From positions 1 through 64,000 of the forward strand of contig PHCB01000004.1 of assembly GCA_002842095.1 (NCBI GenBank): 64,000 bases of DNA, given 5' to 3'. The notes below the pieces were generated by a model. That model was not told the origin of the DNA. It saw only the letters and a program-made list of their open reading frames with translations, and made no database searches. This DNA comes from a candidate division BRC1 bacterium HGW-BRC1-1. GTDB taxonomy: Bacteria; Sumerlaeota; Sumerlaeia; Sumerlaeales; Sumerlaeaceae. Positions 9,545-18,127 of this stretch are shown in pieces. The translations under genes were made by a program, and so were the position numbers. Numbering within the stretch: the first letter of the stretch is position 1; the number at the start of each line of letters is the position of its first letter.

Positions 9545-9854
9545 ATCAACCCACGTTGTGCGTTCGCATGAATCTCGCAATGATAAAGGTTCACAACACT
9601 GCCCTGAAACAGGGCACCGCCAAGGTCCCCAGCGTTTCTTCCCAAGCCAAAGACTGCTGAAGTTGCCAACCTTGCGGCCTTTTGAAACAGGACCAAAATT
9701 CTCAATCTCTCCAAAGACAAATTTTCCTCTTGTCATTACTGTTAGTGAATAGCGGAACCTATGTTCCAGCCGGTCAACGCCGTTTCTAATTTATTTTTGG
9801 CGGTGTGATATCGGAACGAATTCTACTGCGACAGCCGCGGCGGAGGTGACCAAC
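9545..9854. other. Intergenic region between divergent genes
   Basis: This stretch holds the start signals of the leftward ligase-like gene and the rightward ferredoxin gene. The part nearest the ferredoxin is AT-rich (about 9720-9830) and probably contains its promoter, though no strong -35/-10 pair is obvious. A leftward frame open across 9545-9736 is treated as upstream read-through of the ligase frame, not as coding. Confidence 0.5.
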
Positions 9855-10091
9855 ATGGCTGATAAAACCCAGAAGTACCCGGATAATGCCGAGGGCAAGT
9901 TCTACGTCGATAATACCTGCATCGACTGCGACGCTTGCCGCCAGATCGCTCCGGATAACTTTCAACGAAACGAAGACGCTGGTTACACATTCGTCTCAAA
10001 GCAACCTGAGAACGAGCAAGAGGCAGAACTTTGCCAGGAAGCTCTTGAGGGATGCCCCGTCGAATCCATTGGTAACGACGGCGACGAATAA
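9855..10091 (+). CDS. Small single-cluster [4Fe-4S] ferredoxin
   Basis: The 78-residue acidic protein has cysteines C22, C25 and C28 (CIDCDAC) and C67 followed by Pro (GCPVESI). This is the pattern of monocluster bacterial ferredoxins of the Thermotoga/Bacillus type. It would carry electrons in the cytoplasm, plausibly to the ferredoxin-dependent nitrite/sulfite reductase or the radical SAM enzymes in this window (inference). The ATG at 9855 is fixed by the strong ribosome site GGAGGTGA at 9842-9849; the in-frame GTG at 9846 lies inside that site. A terminator-like hairpin follows at 10155. Confidence 0.9.
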   Translation: MADKTQKYPDNAEGKFYVDNTCIDCDACRQIAPDNFQRNEDAGYTFVSKQPENEQEAELCQEALEGCPVESIGNDGDE

Positions 10092-10154
10092 TCGCAACTC
10101 TCGTTTGACGCATCTATGATGGGCGCCTAACCACGCCCCTCATAATGAAAGAAT

Positions 10155-10190
10155 GACGCCCTGCCCTTTTACCCGGCGGGGCGTCTTGCT
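10155..10190 (+). terminator. Hairpin after the ferredoxin gene
   Basis: GACGCCCTGCC pairs with GGCGGGGCGTC (11 base pairs with one wobble) around an 8-base loop at 10155-10185. It is followed by a T-containing but not pure T run (TTGCTTTCC). It sits 63 bases after the ferredoxin stop and would end that single-gene transcript. Confidence 0.6.
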
Positions 10191-10258
10191 TTCCCCCTCT
10201 TCTCCCCCATCAAAAACGACTGGGGAACTTCCTGCATGGAAAGTGGTACTAACAGGAC

Positions 10259-11083
10259 ATGAAGACTTCCCCGAACCTCCCGCTTTTTTTGATGCTCGCC
10301 TGGGCCTTTGCGTTTTTCACACCGCTCACCGCTTCCAGCGCACCCGGAGGTGAGTCGAGTAAGCCGACAACCACCGCGACAGAATCAACTTCAGCGGAAC
10401 CCTATAATCCGGAAATGCAACCGACACCGAAATCCGGACCCATTCAACCCATTGAAAAGGGAACAAAGCTGGCGGACGTTCAGGCGGATATGAATGCGAA
10501 GCTGGCGGGAGTCACCACCTTCCAGGCCGACGTCCAGATGTTAAAAAAGCGCGACAAGAAATCTCCCGGTGGGGCCATCTGGAGAATATGGGAAGGGCCA
10601 CTGGCACTGACCCGCAACGTGGGTGGTCATGTCACTCTCACACGCAAGGGCGAGACCGAGGAGTACACCGCCAACCGTCAGGTGATCTGGAGCTACGATG
10701 CCCCCCACAAAGAGGCCCGCTTCATCCCCACCTCAACGCCCGTCATCGGCACTTTCGTGGAAGAAGCCATGCGCCTGAACGTCTTCTTTTCAGCCGATCC
10801 GGAAACCATTAAACTGCGAGCTTCGCAAGAAACCGAGGGGGAGGATTGCTGGGTGCTGGAAGGCAAAAGCCCCGCCCGCCTCAAGATGGTGGGCGTGCCG
10901 GAAAATCGCATCCGTGTGTGGGTCGCCAAACGCGACGGTCTGCCGCGCAAAATCCAACTGCCCGACAATGACAATTTCACCATCATCATGCGCAACATCC
11001 GCGTGAACGAAAACATCCCCGCATCACGCTATCAGTTCACTCCACCGGAAGGGGTAAAGACCAAAAACATTTTTGGTTTATGA
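10259..11083 (+). CDS. LolA-like exported lipoprotein-carrier domain protein
   Basis: The 274-residue protein starts with a signal peptide (hydrophobic core about residues 8-24, ending near TASSA). A Ser/Thr/Pro-rich linker to about residue 65 leads into a LolA/LolB-like domain. Features of that fold include the early LAGVTTFQADVQM strand, VIWSYDAPHKEARFIP and the late PENRIRVWVAKRDGLPRKIQ segment. LolA proteins ferry lipoproteins through the periplasm; distant paralogues such as this one may instead bind lipids. Its stop overlaps the trmD start by four bases (ATGA), so both genes are probably on one transcript. Confidence 0.72.
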   Translation: MKTSPNLPLFLMLAWAFAFFTPLTASSAPGGESSKPTTTATESTSAEPYNPEMQPTPKSGPIQPIEKGTKLADVQADMNAKLAGVTTFQADVQMLKKRDKKSPGGAIWRIWEGPLALTRNVGGHVTLTRKGETEEYTANRQVIWSYDAPHKEARFIPTSTPVIGTFVEEAMRLNVFFSADPETIKLRASQETEGEDCWVLEGKSPARLKMVGVPENRIRVWVAKRDGLPRKIQLPDNDNFTIIMRNIRVNENIPASRYQFTPPEGVKTKNIFGL

Positions 11084-11907
11084 CTCGAACCTCGATGATC
11101 ATCGAAATCCTGACCCTCTTCCCGGAGATGTTTCCCGGCGTGCTGGAGTCCAGCATCATTGGGCGCGCACAAACATCCGAGTTGCTGCATATCCGAGTTC
11201 GCAACATTCGGGACTACACAACCGACAAACATCACGTAGCCGATGACGCACCCTACGGTGGCGGCCCCGGCATGGTCATGAAACCCGAACCTCTGGCCGC
11301 TGCCCTCGACGCCGTTGCCCTCGACCATCCCCAAACTGCGCTCACACGAGTTTATCTCACACCCGAGGGAGAAGTCTGGAACCAGACCCTCGCCGAGGAA
11401 TTTGCCCGATTGCCCGGCATCGTTCTTGTCTGTGGCCATTACGAAGGAATCGACGAACGCATCCGGACCACCTGCATCGATCGCGAAGTAAGCGCGGGCG
11501 ACTACGTCCTGACCGGCGGTGAATTGCCCGCCATGATGATTGCCGATTCAGTGGCCAGACTTATTCCCGGTGTGGTGGGCAACGAGCAGAGTATCGTTCA
11601 GGAATCCTTCGGACACCACGGGCTGCTTGATCATCCCCACTACACACGCCCCGAAAAATTTCGGGGCATGGGCCTCCCTGAAATGTTGCTGAGTGGTCAC
11701 CACAAAAACATCGACGCCTGGAGGCGCGAGCAAAGTCTTCGCCGCACCTTCGAACGTCGTCCCGATCTCGTGATCGCCGCGTGGGAAACGCTCTCGCGCA
11801 AGGAGCAGGCACTGGTTCAATCATGGCGAGACAGCGAAGAGGAAGGCTCCGAGGACACTTGTCCAACAGGGCAAAAAAAAGTCAGCGATCCCGACACTTT
11901 AACTTGA
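11080..11907 (+). CDS. trmD: tRNA (guanine-N1-)-methyltransferase TrmD
   Basis: TrmD methylates G37 next to the anticodon of tRNAs reading CUN, CCN and CGG codons and prevents +1 frameshifting. The 275-residue protein has the trefoil-knot S-adenosylmethionine site in GHYEGIDERI and YVLTGGELPAM, and the N-terminal ILTLFPEMF and DAPYGGGPGMVMKPEP segments. The C-terminus runs about 25 residues past the usual end with an acidic tail. It is coupled to an upstream LolA-like gene instead of the common rpsP-rimM-trmD-rplS cluster, none of which is in this window. A second start (MIIEILTLF) six codons in is also possible. Confidence 0.95.
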   Translation: MTRTSMIIEILTLFPEMFPGVLESSIIGRAQTSELLHIRVRNIRDYTTDKHHVADDAPYGGGPGMVMKPEPLAAALDAVALDHPQTALTRVYLTPEGEVWNQTLAEEFARLPGIVLVCGHYEGIDERIRTTCIDREVSAGDYVLTGGELPAMMIADSVARLIPGVVGNEQSIVQESFGHHGLLDHPHYTRPEKFRGMGLPEMLLSGHHKNIDAWRREQSLRRTFERRPDLVIAAWETLSRKEQALVQSWRDSEEEGSEDTCPTGQKKVSDPDTLT

Positions 11908-12466
11908 CATTAGGAATCTCAATTCCATGATGCCTCTCGGAGGCTGAAAGTTGGTTCACTCCGAAGTAAAGGGGTAAAACCACCAACTCTTTGTCGACTG
12001 TAGGTAATACCGCCCGATTCTCGCGTCGGCCCGGTTCTGGGGGTTGCGACGCCAAAGGAAATGGAAGGGACACAAGTCGCGGGAAAGCGAAGCCCCGACC
12101 CCTTCTCTTGTGTGGTGGCATTCTGACGCGGGGGCGCGCAAGTGCTCTCCTTGGTTTGGATCGGCCAGAATCCAGAAAGAACGTTTAATCGGTCGGTCCG
12201 GGGGATTCATTTGGTGCCCTCGTGTCTTGCTTCTGTTGAGCTTATACGAATCCAGTTTACCGCATGTTGGCCACCCTCGACTGACATGCGTCCCGGGGTC
12301 AGATGCTCGTTAGTTTGTCGCTGCGGCTTATGTCGGACTCCCCCCCGAAATCCGATATACTCTCTGCGCGCAAGAGCATCTGGCCCCTTTTTTTCTGCGC
12401 ATCGGTCGCCAACCAACAATTTCTCTTCCCGTTGATGCATTCGACGGGCAACGGGTATCCATTGTC
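11908..12466. other. Long non-coding region with structured segments
   Basis: No frame here looks like protein. Two segments look structured: about 12020-12115, with nested pairings GCGTCG/CGACGC and CACAAG/CTTGTG around CGGG/CCCG; and 12295-12394, a long stem closed by a T run (listed separately). I do not find the conserved motifs of tRNA, SRP RNA, RNase P RNA or tmRNA. A promoter for the radical SAM gene at 12467 must lie near the right end. Confidence 0.5.
12295..12394 (+). ncRNA. Candidate structured small RNA or leader ending in a terminator
   Basis: GGGGTCAGATGCTC (12295-12308) pairs with GAGCATCTGGCCCC (12374-12387), 14 base pairs with one G-T wobble, and is followed at once by seven Ts (12388-12394), as in an intrinsic terminator. 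Inside lies a second stem, ATGTCGGA (12330-12337) with TCCGATAT (12351-12358), whose loop holds seven Cs and GAAA. The T run sits on the plus-strand side. It ends 72 bases before the radical SAM gene, so it may be an independent RNA or a leader attenuator. The class is not recognised. Confidence 0.45.
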
Positions 12467-13387
12467 ATGACACAGACTGTCCCCACGCGCTGTTATACGC
12501 ATTTAACCACCGGCTTGCACGAGCGCTTTGGAGAGGATCCGGGCAACCTTCTTATCGATGCCGGCTTCACCTGCCCCAACCGCGATGGAAAAAAAGCCCG
12601 GGGAGGATGCACATTCTGCGATCTGGATCCTGCCCGAACCCAGCGACAGGCTGAACCCGAAAACGCGATTCGTGAACAAGTGCGGCGTCAGATTGAAGCC
12701 TCCGATCTGCAACCCAACGCCCCCCGCAACTTTATCGCCAGCTTTCAGCCCTTCAGCAACACCTACGCCCCCCTCGAAATCCTTCGCCAAAGCTACGAAG
12801 CGGTGCTCGATGAGCCTCGCATTGCCGCCCTTATGGTGTCCACACGCAGCGATTGCGTGACCCGGTCCGTCTGCAATCTCCTCGCGTCCTACCGCTCCCG
12901 CGTACCCGTCTGGTTGGAGCTCGGCCTGCACACTACCAATCAGGCAACCCTCGACCGCATGAACCGCCACGAGCGGGTTGAAGACTTTGCCGAGGCCTGC
13001 GGAGATGCCCGCGAAGTCGGCCTGAACGTCACCGCTCACATTCTCTTCGGGTTACCCGAAGACGACCGCGAAACCAACTTGCGCACGGTGGCATATGCGG
13101 TGGTTTGCGGAGCAACCGATCTGAAGATTCATAACCGGTTGCTCGACCGTAGCGCGTCGGACGCTCCGTTACCCCGCGAGATCGAGATGGCATCGCCCGA
13201 TTACAAACAGTGCATTTCGCGGATATGCGATGCCCTTGAAATCATTCCGGCGGAAATCACCATCCATCCCTTTTCCGAACATTCATCCTCCAACGACGAC
13301 GCTGTCATGGTGGAGCATCATGTTGTGGCTGAGATGCAGCGCCGGGGAAGTGTTCAGGGGTGCAAGGCGATGATCGAATGCGGTTAA
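12467..13387 (+). CDS. Radical SAM protein of the YhcC/TIGR01212 type
   Basis: The 306-residue protein carries the spaced cysteine motif of this family, FTCPNRDGKKARGGCTFC, in which the cysteines bind a [4Fe-4S] cluster used to cleave S-adenosylmethionine. FIASFQPFSNTYAP, WLELGLHTTNQATLDRMNR and HILFGLPED segments, in this order, also match. The reaction catalysed by the YhcC family is not established as far as I know. ATG 12467 follows the structured non-coding region. It stands alone on its transcript or leads into the next gene 102 bases downstream. Confidence 0.85.
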   Translation: MTQTVPTRCYTHLTTGLHERFGEDPGNLLIDAGFTCPNRDGKKARGGCTFCDLDPARTQRQAEPENAIREQVRRQIEASDLQPNAPRNFIASFQPFSNTYAPLEILRQSYEAVLDEPRIAALMVSTRSDCVTRSVCNLLASYRSRVPVWLELGLHTTNQATLDRMNRHERVEDFAEACGDAREVGLNVTAHILFGLPEDDRETNLRTVAYAVVCGATDLKIHNRLLDRSASDAPLPREIEMASPDYKQCISRICDALEIIPAEITIHPFSEHSSSNDDAVMVEHHVVAEMQRRGSVQGCKAMIECG

Positions 13388-13489
13388 GGCGCTCCATCCC
13401 GCCTCCTCATTGAAAACAGGTTGCAATCCACTCCTGCCCCGTTGAACCAACAAACAATTCTAAACACCCCTACCACGACAGGCCTTTTC

Positions 13490-15211
13490 ATGAAACTGAA
13501 ACGCTCCATCACTGAACTTTCCAACGATCTCACCGCCAACATCGACATCGCCTCTTCCGAGGGAATGGTTCGCTATTTTCGACAGGCAGACTCACAGATT
13601 TTTAACGGATTCCTCGATTTTCCCGGATTGTACGACACATCCACACTGGAAACGCTGCATTTCCTCGCAAAGCGCGCCGCTCAAACCCTTGACTCCCCCA
13701 CAGGCGTAGTGGTGCTTGCAGGCGCCGGCACCAGCGGACGACTGGCCATGCTTGCGGTCCGCACTTTAAACACCGTCTTTGCCCCTATTACGGGCCGCGC
13801 ACCCTTCAAATATCTCATGGCCGGTGGCGACGCCGCCCTCGTTCAACCACAGGAAGACGCCGAGGACGACTCCATACAGTCCGTTCGCAACCTAAAGAAC
13901 GCCATCGCCGGTGCAGAGGATGTCTTTTATGTCGGCATCACCTGCGGCATGAGCGCTCCTTACATTGCAGGTCAACTCGAAGCACTCAAAGACAATCCCG
14001 AAGCCCACTCCGTCCTTATGGGCTTCAACCCCCTCGAGCTTTCCCGCGACGTGCCAATCGAAGGCTACCACACGACTTTTAAACAGATTGCCATCGCAAC
14101 CGATGCCTCCCCCAACGGCACTTTACTTAATCCGATCGTTGGCCCCGAGCCAATCACCGGCTCCACTCGCATGAAGAGCGGTAGTGCCACAAAGATCCTT
14201 CTTGAAGTCCTCTTTCATGCCGCTCGCCTCGTCCTCGAAGAAAATTATGATATCCCAACTGCCATCGTGATCATGTTGCGTGCCTATGAGGATGCAGTGC
14301 GCGACACTTATCTACAGATCGATTCCATCGCTGAGTTAGTGGAAGCAGGCGGAAACGCCCTTCGCAAAAAGGGGCACATCTATTATATCGGCGCGGTCGG
14401 AGAGAATCCCGAGGGATGTTTCCAACTCCCCCCCGACGTTGGCGTTCTCGGCCTCATCGACGCATCCGAATGCCCACCGACCTACGGGGCAAGCTTTGAA
14501 GACGTGCGTGGCTTCGTAAACGAAGGATGGACCTCTCTCGTTGGATATATGCCCGACTTCGTATCCCGGGGCACCCATTATCAATTCTCCTTCGATGATT
14601 TCCGCGCCCAGAAACTGGACTCGCTTTCCTCCCATGATCTGGTTGTCTTCCTCGGCGACTTCGAGAAACGTGCCGGTTTAATGAAAGAGGTCGCTGCCAA
14701 AGGGGCTCAAACTGCCTCGATCATGTGGCATGAGCCGGATCAGTCCCCCCCCACCTGCGACTCTCTGGCAATCTCCCTGCCGATCCCCCATGATGATCTC
14801 CTCGGCTGGGGGCCGACCCAGCTTGGTGTCAAACTCGTCATCAATGCCCTTACCACCGGTGCCCACATTATTGCGGGCAAGGTTTACAGCAACCGCATGG
14901 TGGACCTGGGTATTTCCAACAACAAACTCTTCTTCCGCACGGTCGGCATAATCTCTGATCTGATTGGCGTGAACGAAGAACAGGCCACCGATGCCTTGCT
15001 GAAATCGATTTTTGAAACAGATACTTTGACCGATAGTCATCGCGAGGCGGCCATTAGTGCCTGCATTGAGCGAGCAAGGTCCGTAAACAAAGTCGTCCCA
15101 AAGGCACTCCTCCTTGCCACCGGTCGCGTCACCCTGGCCGAAGCCACCGCAGCTTTGCAGCGCGACCCCATCGTGCGCACAGCCCTTGGACATTACGTTC
15201 AAAACCAATAA
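13490..15211 (+). CDS. Bacterial glucokinase-regulatory-protein (GKRP)/MurQ-like double-SIS protein
   Basis: The 573-residue protein is twice the length of MurQ (N-acetylmuramic acid 6-phosphate etherase) and has two sugar isomerase (SIS) domains. Half 1 (about residues 40-270) has GAGTSGRLAML and the MurQ signature PITGSTRMKSGSATK. Half 2 (about 285-470) has GLIDASECPPTYGASFEDVRGF and GKVYSNRMVDLGISNNKLF. A helical lid follows. MurQ motifs are thus split between the halves, and segment order matches vertebrate GKRP. GKRP is held to derive from a duplicated bacterial MurQ. The etherase glutamate is kept in half 2 (ASEC), so activity on muramic acid 6-phosphate or regulation of a sugar kinase are both possible. 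ATG 13490 fits the domain start; TTG 13421 is unlikely. Confidence 0.85.
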   Translation: MKLKRSITELSNDLTANIDIASSEGMVRYFRQADSQIFNGFLDFPGLYDTSTLETLHFLAKRAAQTLDSPTGVVVLAGAGTSGRLAMLAVRTLNTVFAPITGRAPFKYLMAGGDAALVQPQEDAEDDSIQSVRNLKNAIAGAEDVFYVGITCGMSAPYIAGQLEALKDNPEAHSVLMGFNPLELSRDVPIEGYHTTFKQIAIATDASPNGTLLNPIVGPEPITGSTRMKSGSATKILLEVLFHAARLVLEENYDIPTAIVIMLRAYEDAVRDTYLQIDSIAELVEAGGNALRKKGHIYYIGAVGENPEGCFQLPPDVGVLGLIDASECPPTYGASFEDVRGFVNEGWTSLVGYMPDFVSRGTHYQFSFDDFRAQKLDSLSSHDLVVFLGDFEKRAGLMKEVAAKGAQTASIMWHEPDQSPPTCDSLAISLPIPHDDLLGWGPTQLGVKLVINALTTGAHIIAGKVYSNRMVDLGISNNKLFFRTVGIISDLIGVNEEQATDALLKSIFETDTLTDSHREAAISACIERARSVNKVVPKALLLATGRVTLAEATAALQRDPIVRTALGHYVQNQ

Positions 15212-15285
15212 CGGTTCGGTGAAGGGTTTCATAAACCCGCTGTAGGTTTCATTAACTATAGTCTACAAAATAAGTAGGGGTTCTT

Positions 15286-16893
15286 ATGGCGCCGCGCATA
15301 GATATCGAAAGTGTGAAGAAACGCAAAGACGGACTCGCTGTCATTCGCGACATCGAACGTTATGCGGCGTCACCCGACTTGCCGCAGGACCCGGAGGACA
15401 TCGCCCTTTATCGCTGGTATGGCATTTACCAGCAGCGGCCCAAAGATGGTTACCACATGCTGCGCATCAAGGTGCCCAATGGTCAGTTGAACGGCAATCA
15501 ACTGCGAGCCATCGGCGGTATCGCCAATGATTTCGGACGCGGTCTGGCCGACATCACCACTCGCCAGAATTTCCAGTATCACTGGATAGAATTGCGCCAC
15601 GTGCCCGAAATTCTCAGCCGTCTGGCGGGCGTTGGCATTTCCACCGTGGGAGCCTGCGGCGACATCACCCGAAATGTGGTGGGTTGCCCGGTTGCCGGAA
15701 TCGACGCCGATGAGTTCATCGATGGCTCTATACTGGCCCACGAACTGGCAAACTATTACTCGGGAAACCCCCACTTTTCCAACCTACCCCGTAAGTACAA
15801 GATCTCCGTTTGCGGATGCCGCCTCCATTGCGCCCAGCCTGATATCAACGACGTGGGCCTGTACGGTGCGGAATTCGAACTGGACGGAAAACTGCAACGC
15901 GGATACGGCCTGATGGTGGGCGGAGGGCTTTCGACCAAGCCATTATTCGCGGTGGACATGAACACCTTCCTGCTGCCCCACGAGGTGTTTGAAGTGGTGA
16001 AGGCGGTTACGGAAATCTTTCGCGACTCAGAAATTCTCCGTGCCGACCGCAGCAAGGCCCGACTCAAGTTTCTGCTGAGCGATCCGAAAATCGGCGTGGG
16101 AGGCGACCGCTTCCGCGCCATGATCGAGGAGCGCATCGGACATCCTCTGCGCCATGCGACACCTTTCCGTCGCCCTCTGGACACGGAAACAGACCATCTG
16201 GGCATTCACCCCCAGAAGCAACCCGGTCTGTATTACGTGGGCGTCGGAGTGACCGTGGGACGTCTCAGCGGCGATGATCTCATTCGTCTCGCCGACATCG
16301 CCGACGAGTTCAGCACGCAGTCCAGCATCCGCAACACGAACAAGCAGAACTTCATCATCAGCCACATCCCCGAGGAGAAACTTTCCCAACTGCGGGGTGC
16401 CCTTAAAGCCGCGGGATTTGATGACATGCCCTCTGTGTTTAAGCGTTCGGTTGTCTCCTGCACCGGCATCGAGTTCTGCAACCTTGCCATCACGGAGACG
16501 AAGGAACTGGGCCGCCGCGTGGCCGACGAACTGGAAGAGCGCTTCCCCGAAGCATCCAAACAACTCCGCATTCACTTCAGCGGATGCCCCAACAATTGCG
16601 GTCAAAACGCCATCGGCGACGTTGGCCTGCGGGGCGGCTTGACCAAGGTGAACGGCGAAATGGTGCAGGCCTTCGACATTCTGCTGGGCGGTACTACCGG
16701 CGAAAATCGCGCCTTTGCCGAAACGGTGAGCAAGAAGATTCCCGCCACGTTTATCACGGACGCCATCGCGAATCTCTACCGCACCTACCTCGGCTGGTGC
16801 TCAAACGGTGAGACGTTCAACGCCTTCGTAAAGGCCCACACGGCGGAGCAGCTCGACGCAGTGGTTCGCGAGGGAATGCCACCGAAAGAGTAA
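15286..16893 (+). CDS. Ferredoxin-dependent nitrite/sulfite reductase (siroheme)
   Basis: The 535-residue protein has two reductase half-domains of the nitrite/sulfite reductase family. The [4Fe-4S]-siroheme ligands are CTGIEFC (C392, C398) and CPNNC (C434, C438). TTRQNFQYHWIEL near residue 87 and a matching half-domain segment, NTNKQNF, carry the anion-binding basic residues. It reduces nitrite to ammonia or sulfite to sulfide with six electrons from ferredoxin in the cytoplasm. Nitrite versus sulfite cannot be decided from motifs alone. TAGGGG precedes ATG 15286. No NADPH-binding subunit adjoins; the small ferredoxin at 9855 is a possible donor. Confidence 0.9.
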   Translation: MAPRIDIESVKKRKDGLAVIRDIERYAASPDLPQDPEDIALYRWYGIYQQRPKDGYHMLRIKVPNGQLNGNQLRAIGGIANDFGRGLADITTRQNFQYHWIELRHVPEILSRLAGVGISTVGACGDITRNVVGCPVAGIDADEFIDGSILAHELANYYSGNPHFSNLPRKYKISVCGCRLHCAQPDINDVGLYGAEFELDGKLQRGYGLMVGGGLSTKPLFAVDMNTFLLPHEVFEVVKAVTEIFRDSEILRADRSKARLKFLLSDPKIGVGGDRFRAMIEERIGHPLRHATPFRRPLDTETDHLGIHPQKQPGLYYVGVGVTVGRLSGDDLIRLADIADEFSTQSSIRNTNKQNFIISHIPEEKLSQLRGALKAAGFDDMPSVFKRSVVSCTGIEFCNLAITETKELGRRVADELEERFPEASKQLRIHFSGCPNNCGQNAIGDVGLRGGLTKVNGEMVQAFDILLGGTTGENRAFAETVSKKIPATFITDAIANLYRTYLGWCSNGETFNAFVKAHTAEQLDAVVREGMPPKE

Positions 16894-16908
16894 CTGCGGC
16901 GTGCGCGA

Positions 16909-18057
16909 TCAGGCGGCCGAATCGTAAACCCGCAGGTGCTGGTACAGTGTATCGCGCTCAACTGGCGTGCGACCGGCCTCGCGAAGCATCCGCACGATCG
17001 ACTCAACAGTCATACCCGTGGGCGTGACGGCCCCGGCCTCGTGAAACACCGTCTCCTCAAGCGTGGTGCCGTCCACGTCGTCAGCGCCATAGGCCAGGGC
17101 AATCTGGCTGATGGGCGCCGACATCATGATCCAATACGCTTTCACGTGATCAAAGTTATCGAGCATCAACCGCCCCACAGCGATGTTGCGCAAATCATCA
17201 AACGCCGATGGCGCAGGAAGATGACTCAACTCCGTGTTGGCCGGATGGAAAGCGAGAGGAATGAAAGTCTGAAAACCGCCGGTTTCATCCTGCAGAGCAC
17301 GCAGTTTTTCGATGTGCTCGATGCGCTCTGCCGCCGTTTCGATGTGACCATAAAGCATGGTGGCAGTGCTGCGCAGGCCGCATTGATGCACCATCTTCTG
17401 AAGCTCAAGCCACTGGGCCGGCCCGATTTTTATGCGGAACAGTTCGCGATGAACGCGCTCGTTGAGCACCTCCGCCCCACCGCCCGGGCATGACTGCAAG
17501 CCCGCATCCATCAGTGCCCGCACCGTCCCCTCGGGCCCCAGTCCGCTGATCTTGATCATCTGCGCAATCTCGACCATCGTGAAAGCCTTGATGTGGATAT
17601 CCGGCCTCACCTCGCGGACCCATCCCAAAAGATCGATGTAATAACTGAACGGCAGCCTCGGGTGGATGCCGCCAATGATGTGCACTTCCGTCACATGAAC
17701 ATCGTCATACTGATGCAAGCGGGCGTGGATATCCTCGCGCTGCAGCACGTAGCCACCCGGTTCGCCGGGCAGGCGGTCGAAGGCGCAAAACAGACACTGC
17801 TTGTTACAGACGTTCGTGTAGTCGATGCGAAGGTTGCGGTTGAAGTAAGCGAAGTTGCCACTTTTGCGCTCGCGCACGATGTTCGCCAGCGCCCCCACCG
17901 CTTGCAGATCGGGGGTCTCATATAACCGCAAGCCGTCGGCGCCGCTGAGTCGCTCGCCCGCCTGAACTTTGTCAAAGATATCCGCTAATCCTGCCCGGGT
18001 ATAGCGAGCCTGCAATGAAACTTGAGAGACAGCGGTGGACTGAGGGGCTACCGACAC
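16909..18057 (-). CDS. mqnE: Aminodeoxyfutalosine synthase MqnE (radical SAM)
   Basis: MqnE joins SAM-derived adenosyl and 3-[(1-carboxyvinyl)oxy]benzoate to make aminofutalosine, an early step of the futalosine route to menaquinone. The 382-residue protein has the CxxxCxxC cluster motif in TNVCNKQCLFCAF near residue 81, HIIGGIHPRLPFSYY, and the late LAYGADDVDGT segment typical of MqnE/MqnC; EETVFHEAGA favours MqnE. GTG 18057 is the start, with AAGGAG about 10 bases upstream. It converges with the nitrite/sulfite reductase gene across a 15-base gap. Other futalosine genes are not in the window. Confidence 0.93.
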   Translation of the reverse strand: MSVAPQSTAVSQVSLQARYTRAGLADIFDKVQAGERLSGADGLRLYETPDLQAVGALANIVRERKSGNFAYFNRNLRIDYTNVCNKQCLFCAFDRLPGEPGGYVLQREDIHARLHQYDDVHVTEVHIIGGIHPRLPFSYYIDLLGWVREVRPDIHIKAFTMVEIAQMIKISGLGPEGTVRALMDAGLQSCPGGGAEVLNERVHRELFRIKIGPAQWLELQKMVHQCGLRSTATMLYGHIETAAERIEHIEKLRALQDETGGFQTFIPLAFHPANTELSHLPAPSAFDDLRNIAVGRLMLDNFDHVKAYWIMMSAPISQIALAYGADDVDGTTLEETVFHEAGAVTPTGMTVESIVRMLREAGRTPVERDTLYQHLRVYDSAA

Positions 18058-18127
18058 AGTGGCAAGACTCCTTGGTTCAGTGAAGTGACGCAGATGCGGC
18101 CGTTGAAAAAGATACTTCCCGAGGGGT

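Noticed and set aside
11908-12294. The region considered as RNase P RNA, SRP RNA or tmRNA
   Set aside because: The conserved core motifs of these RNAs are not seen on either strand.
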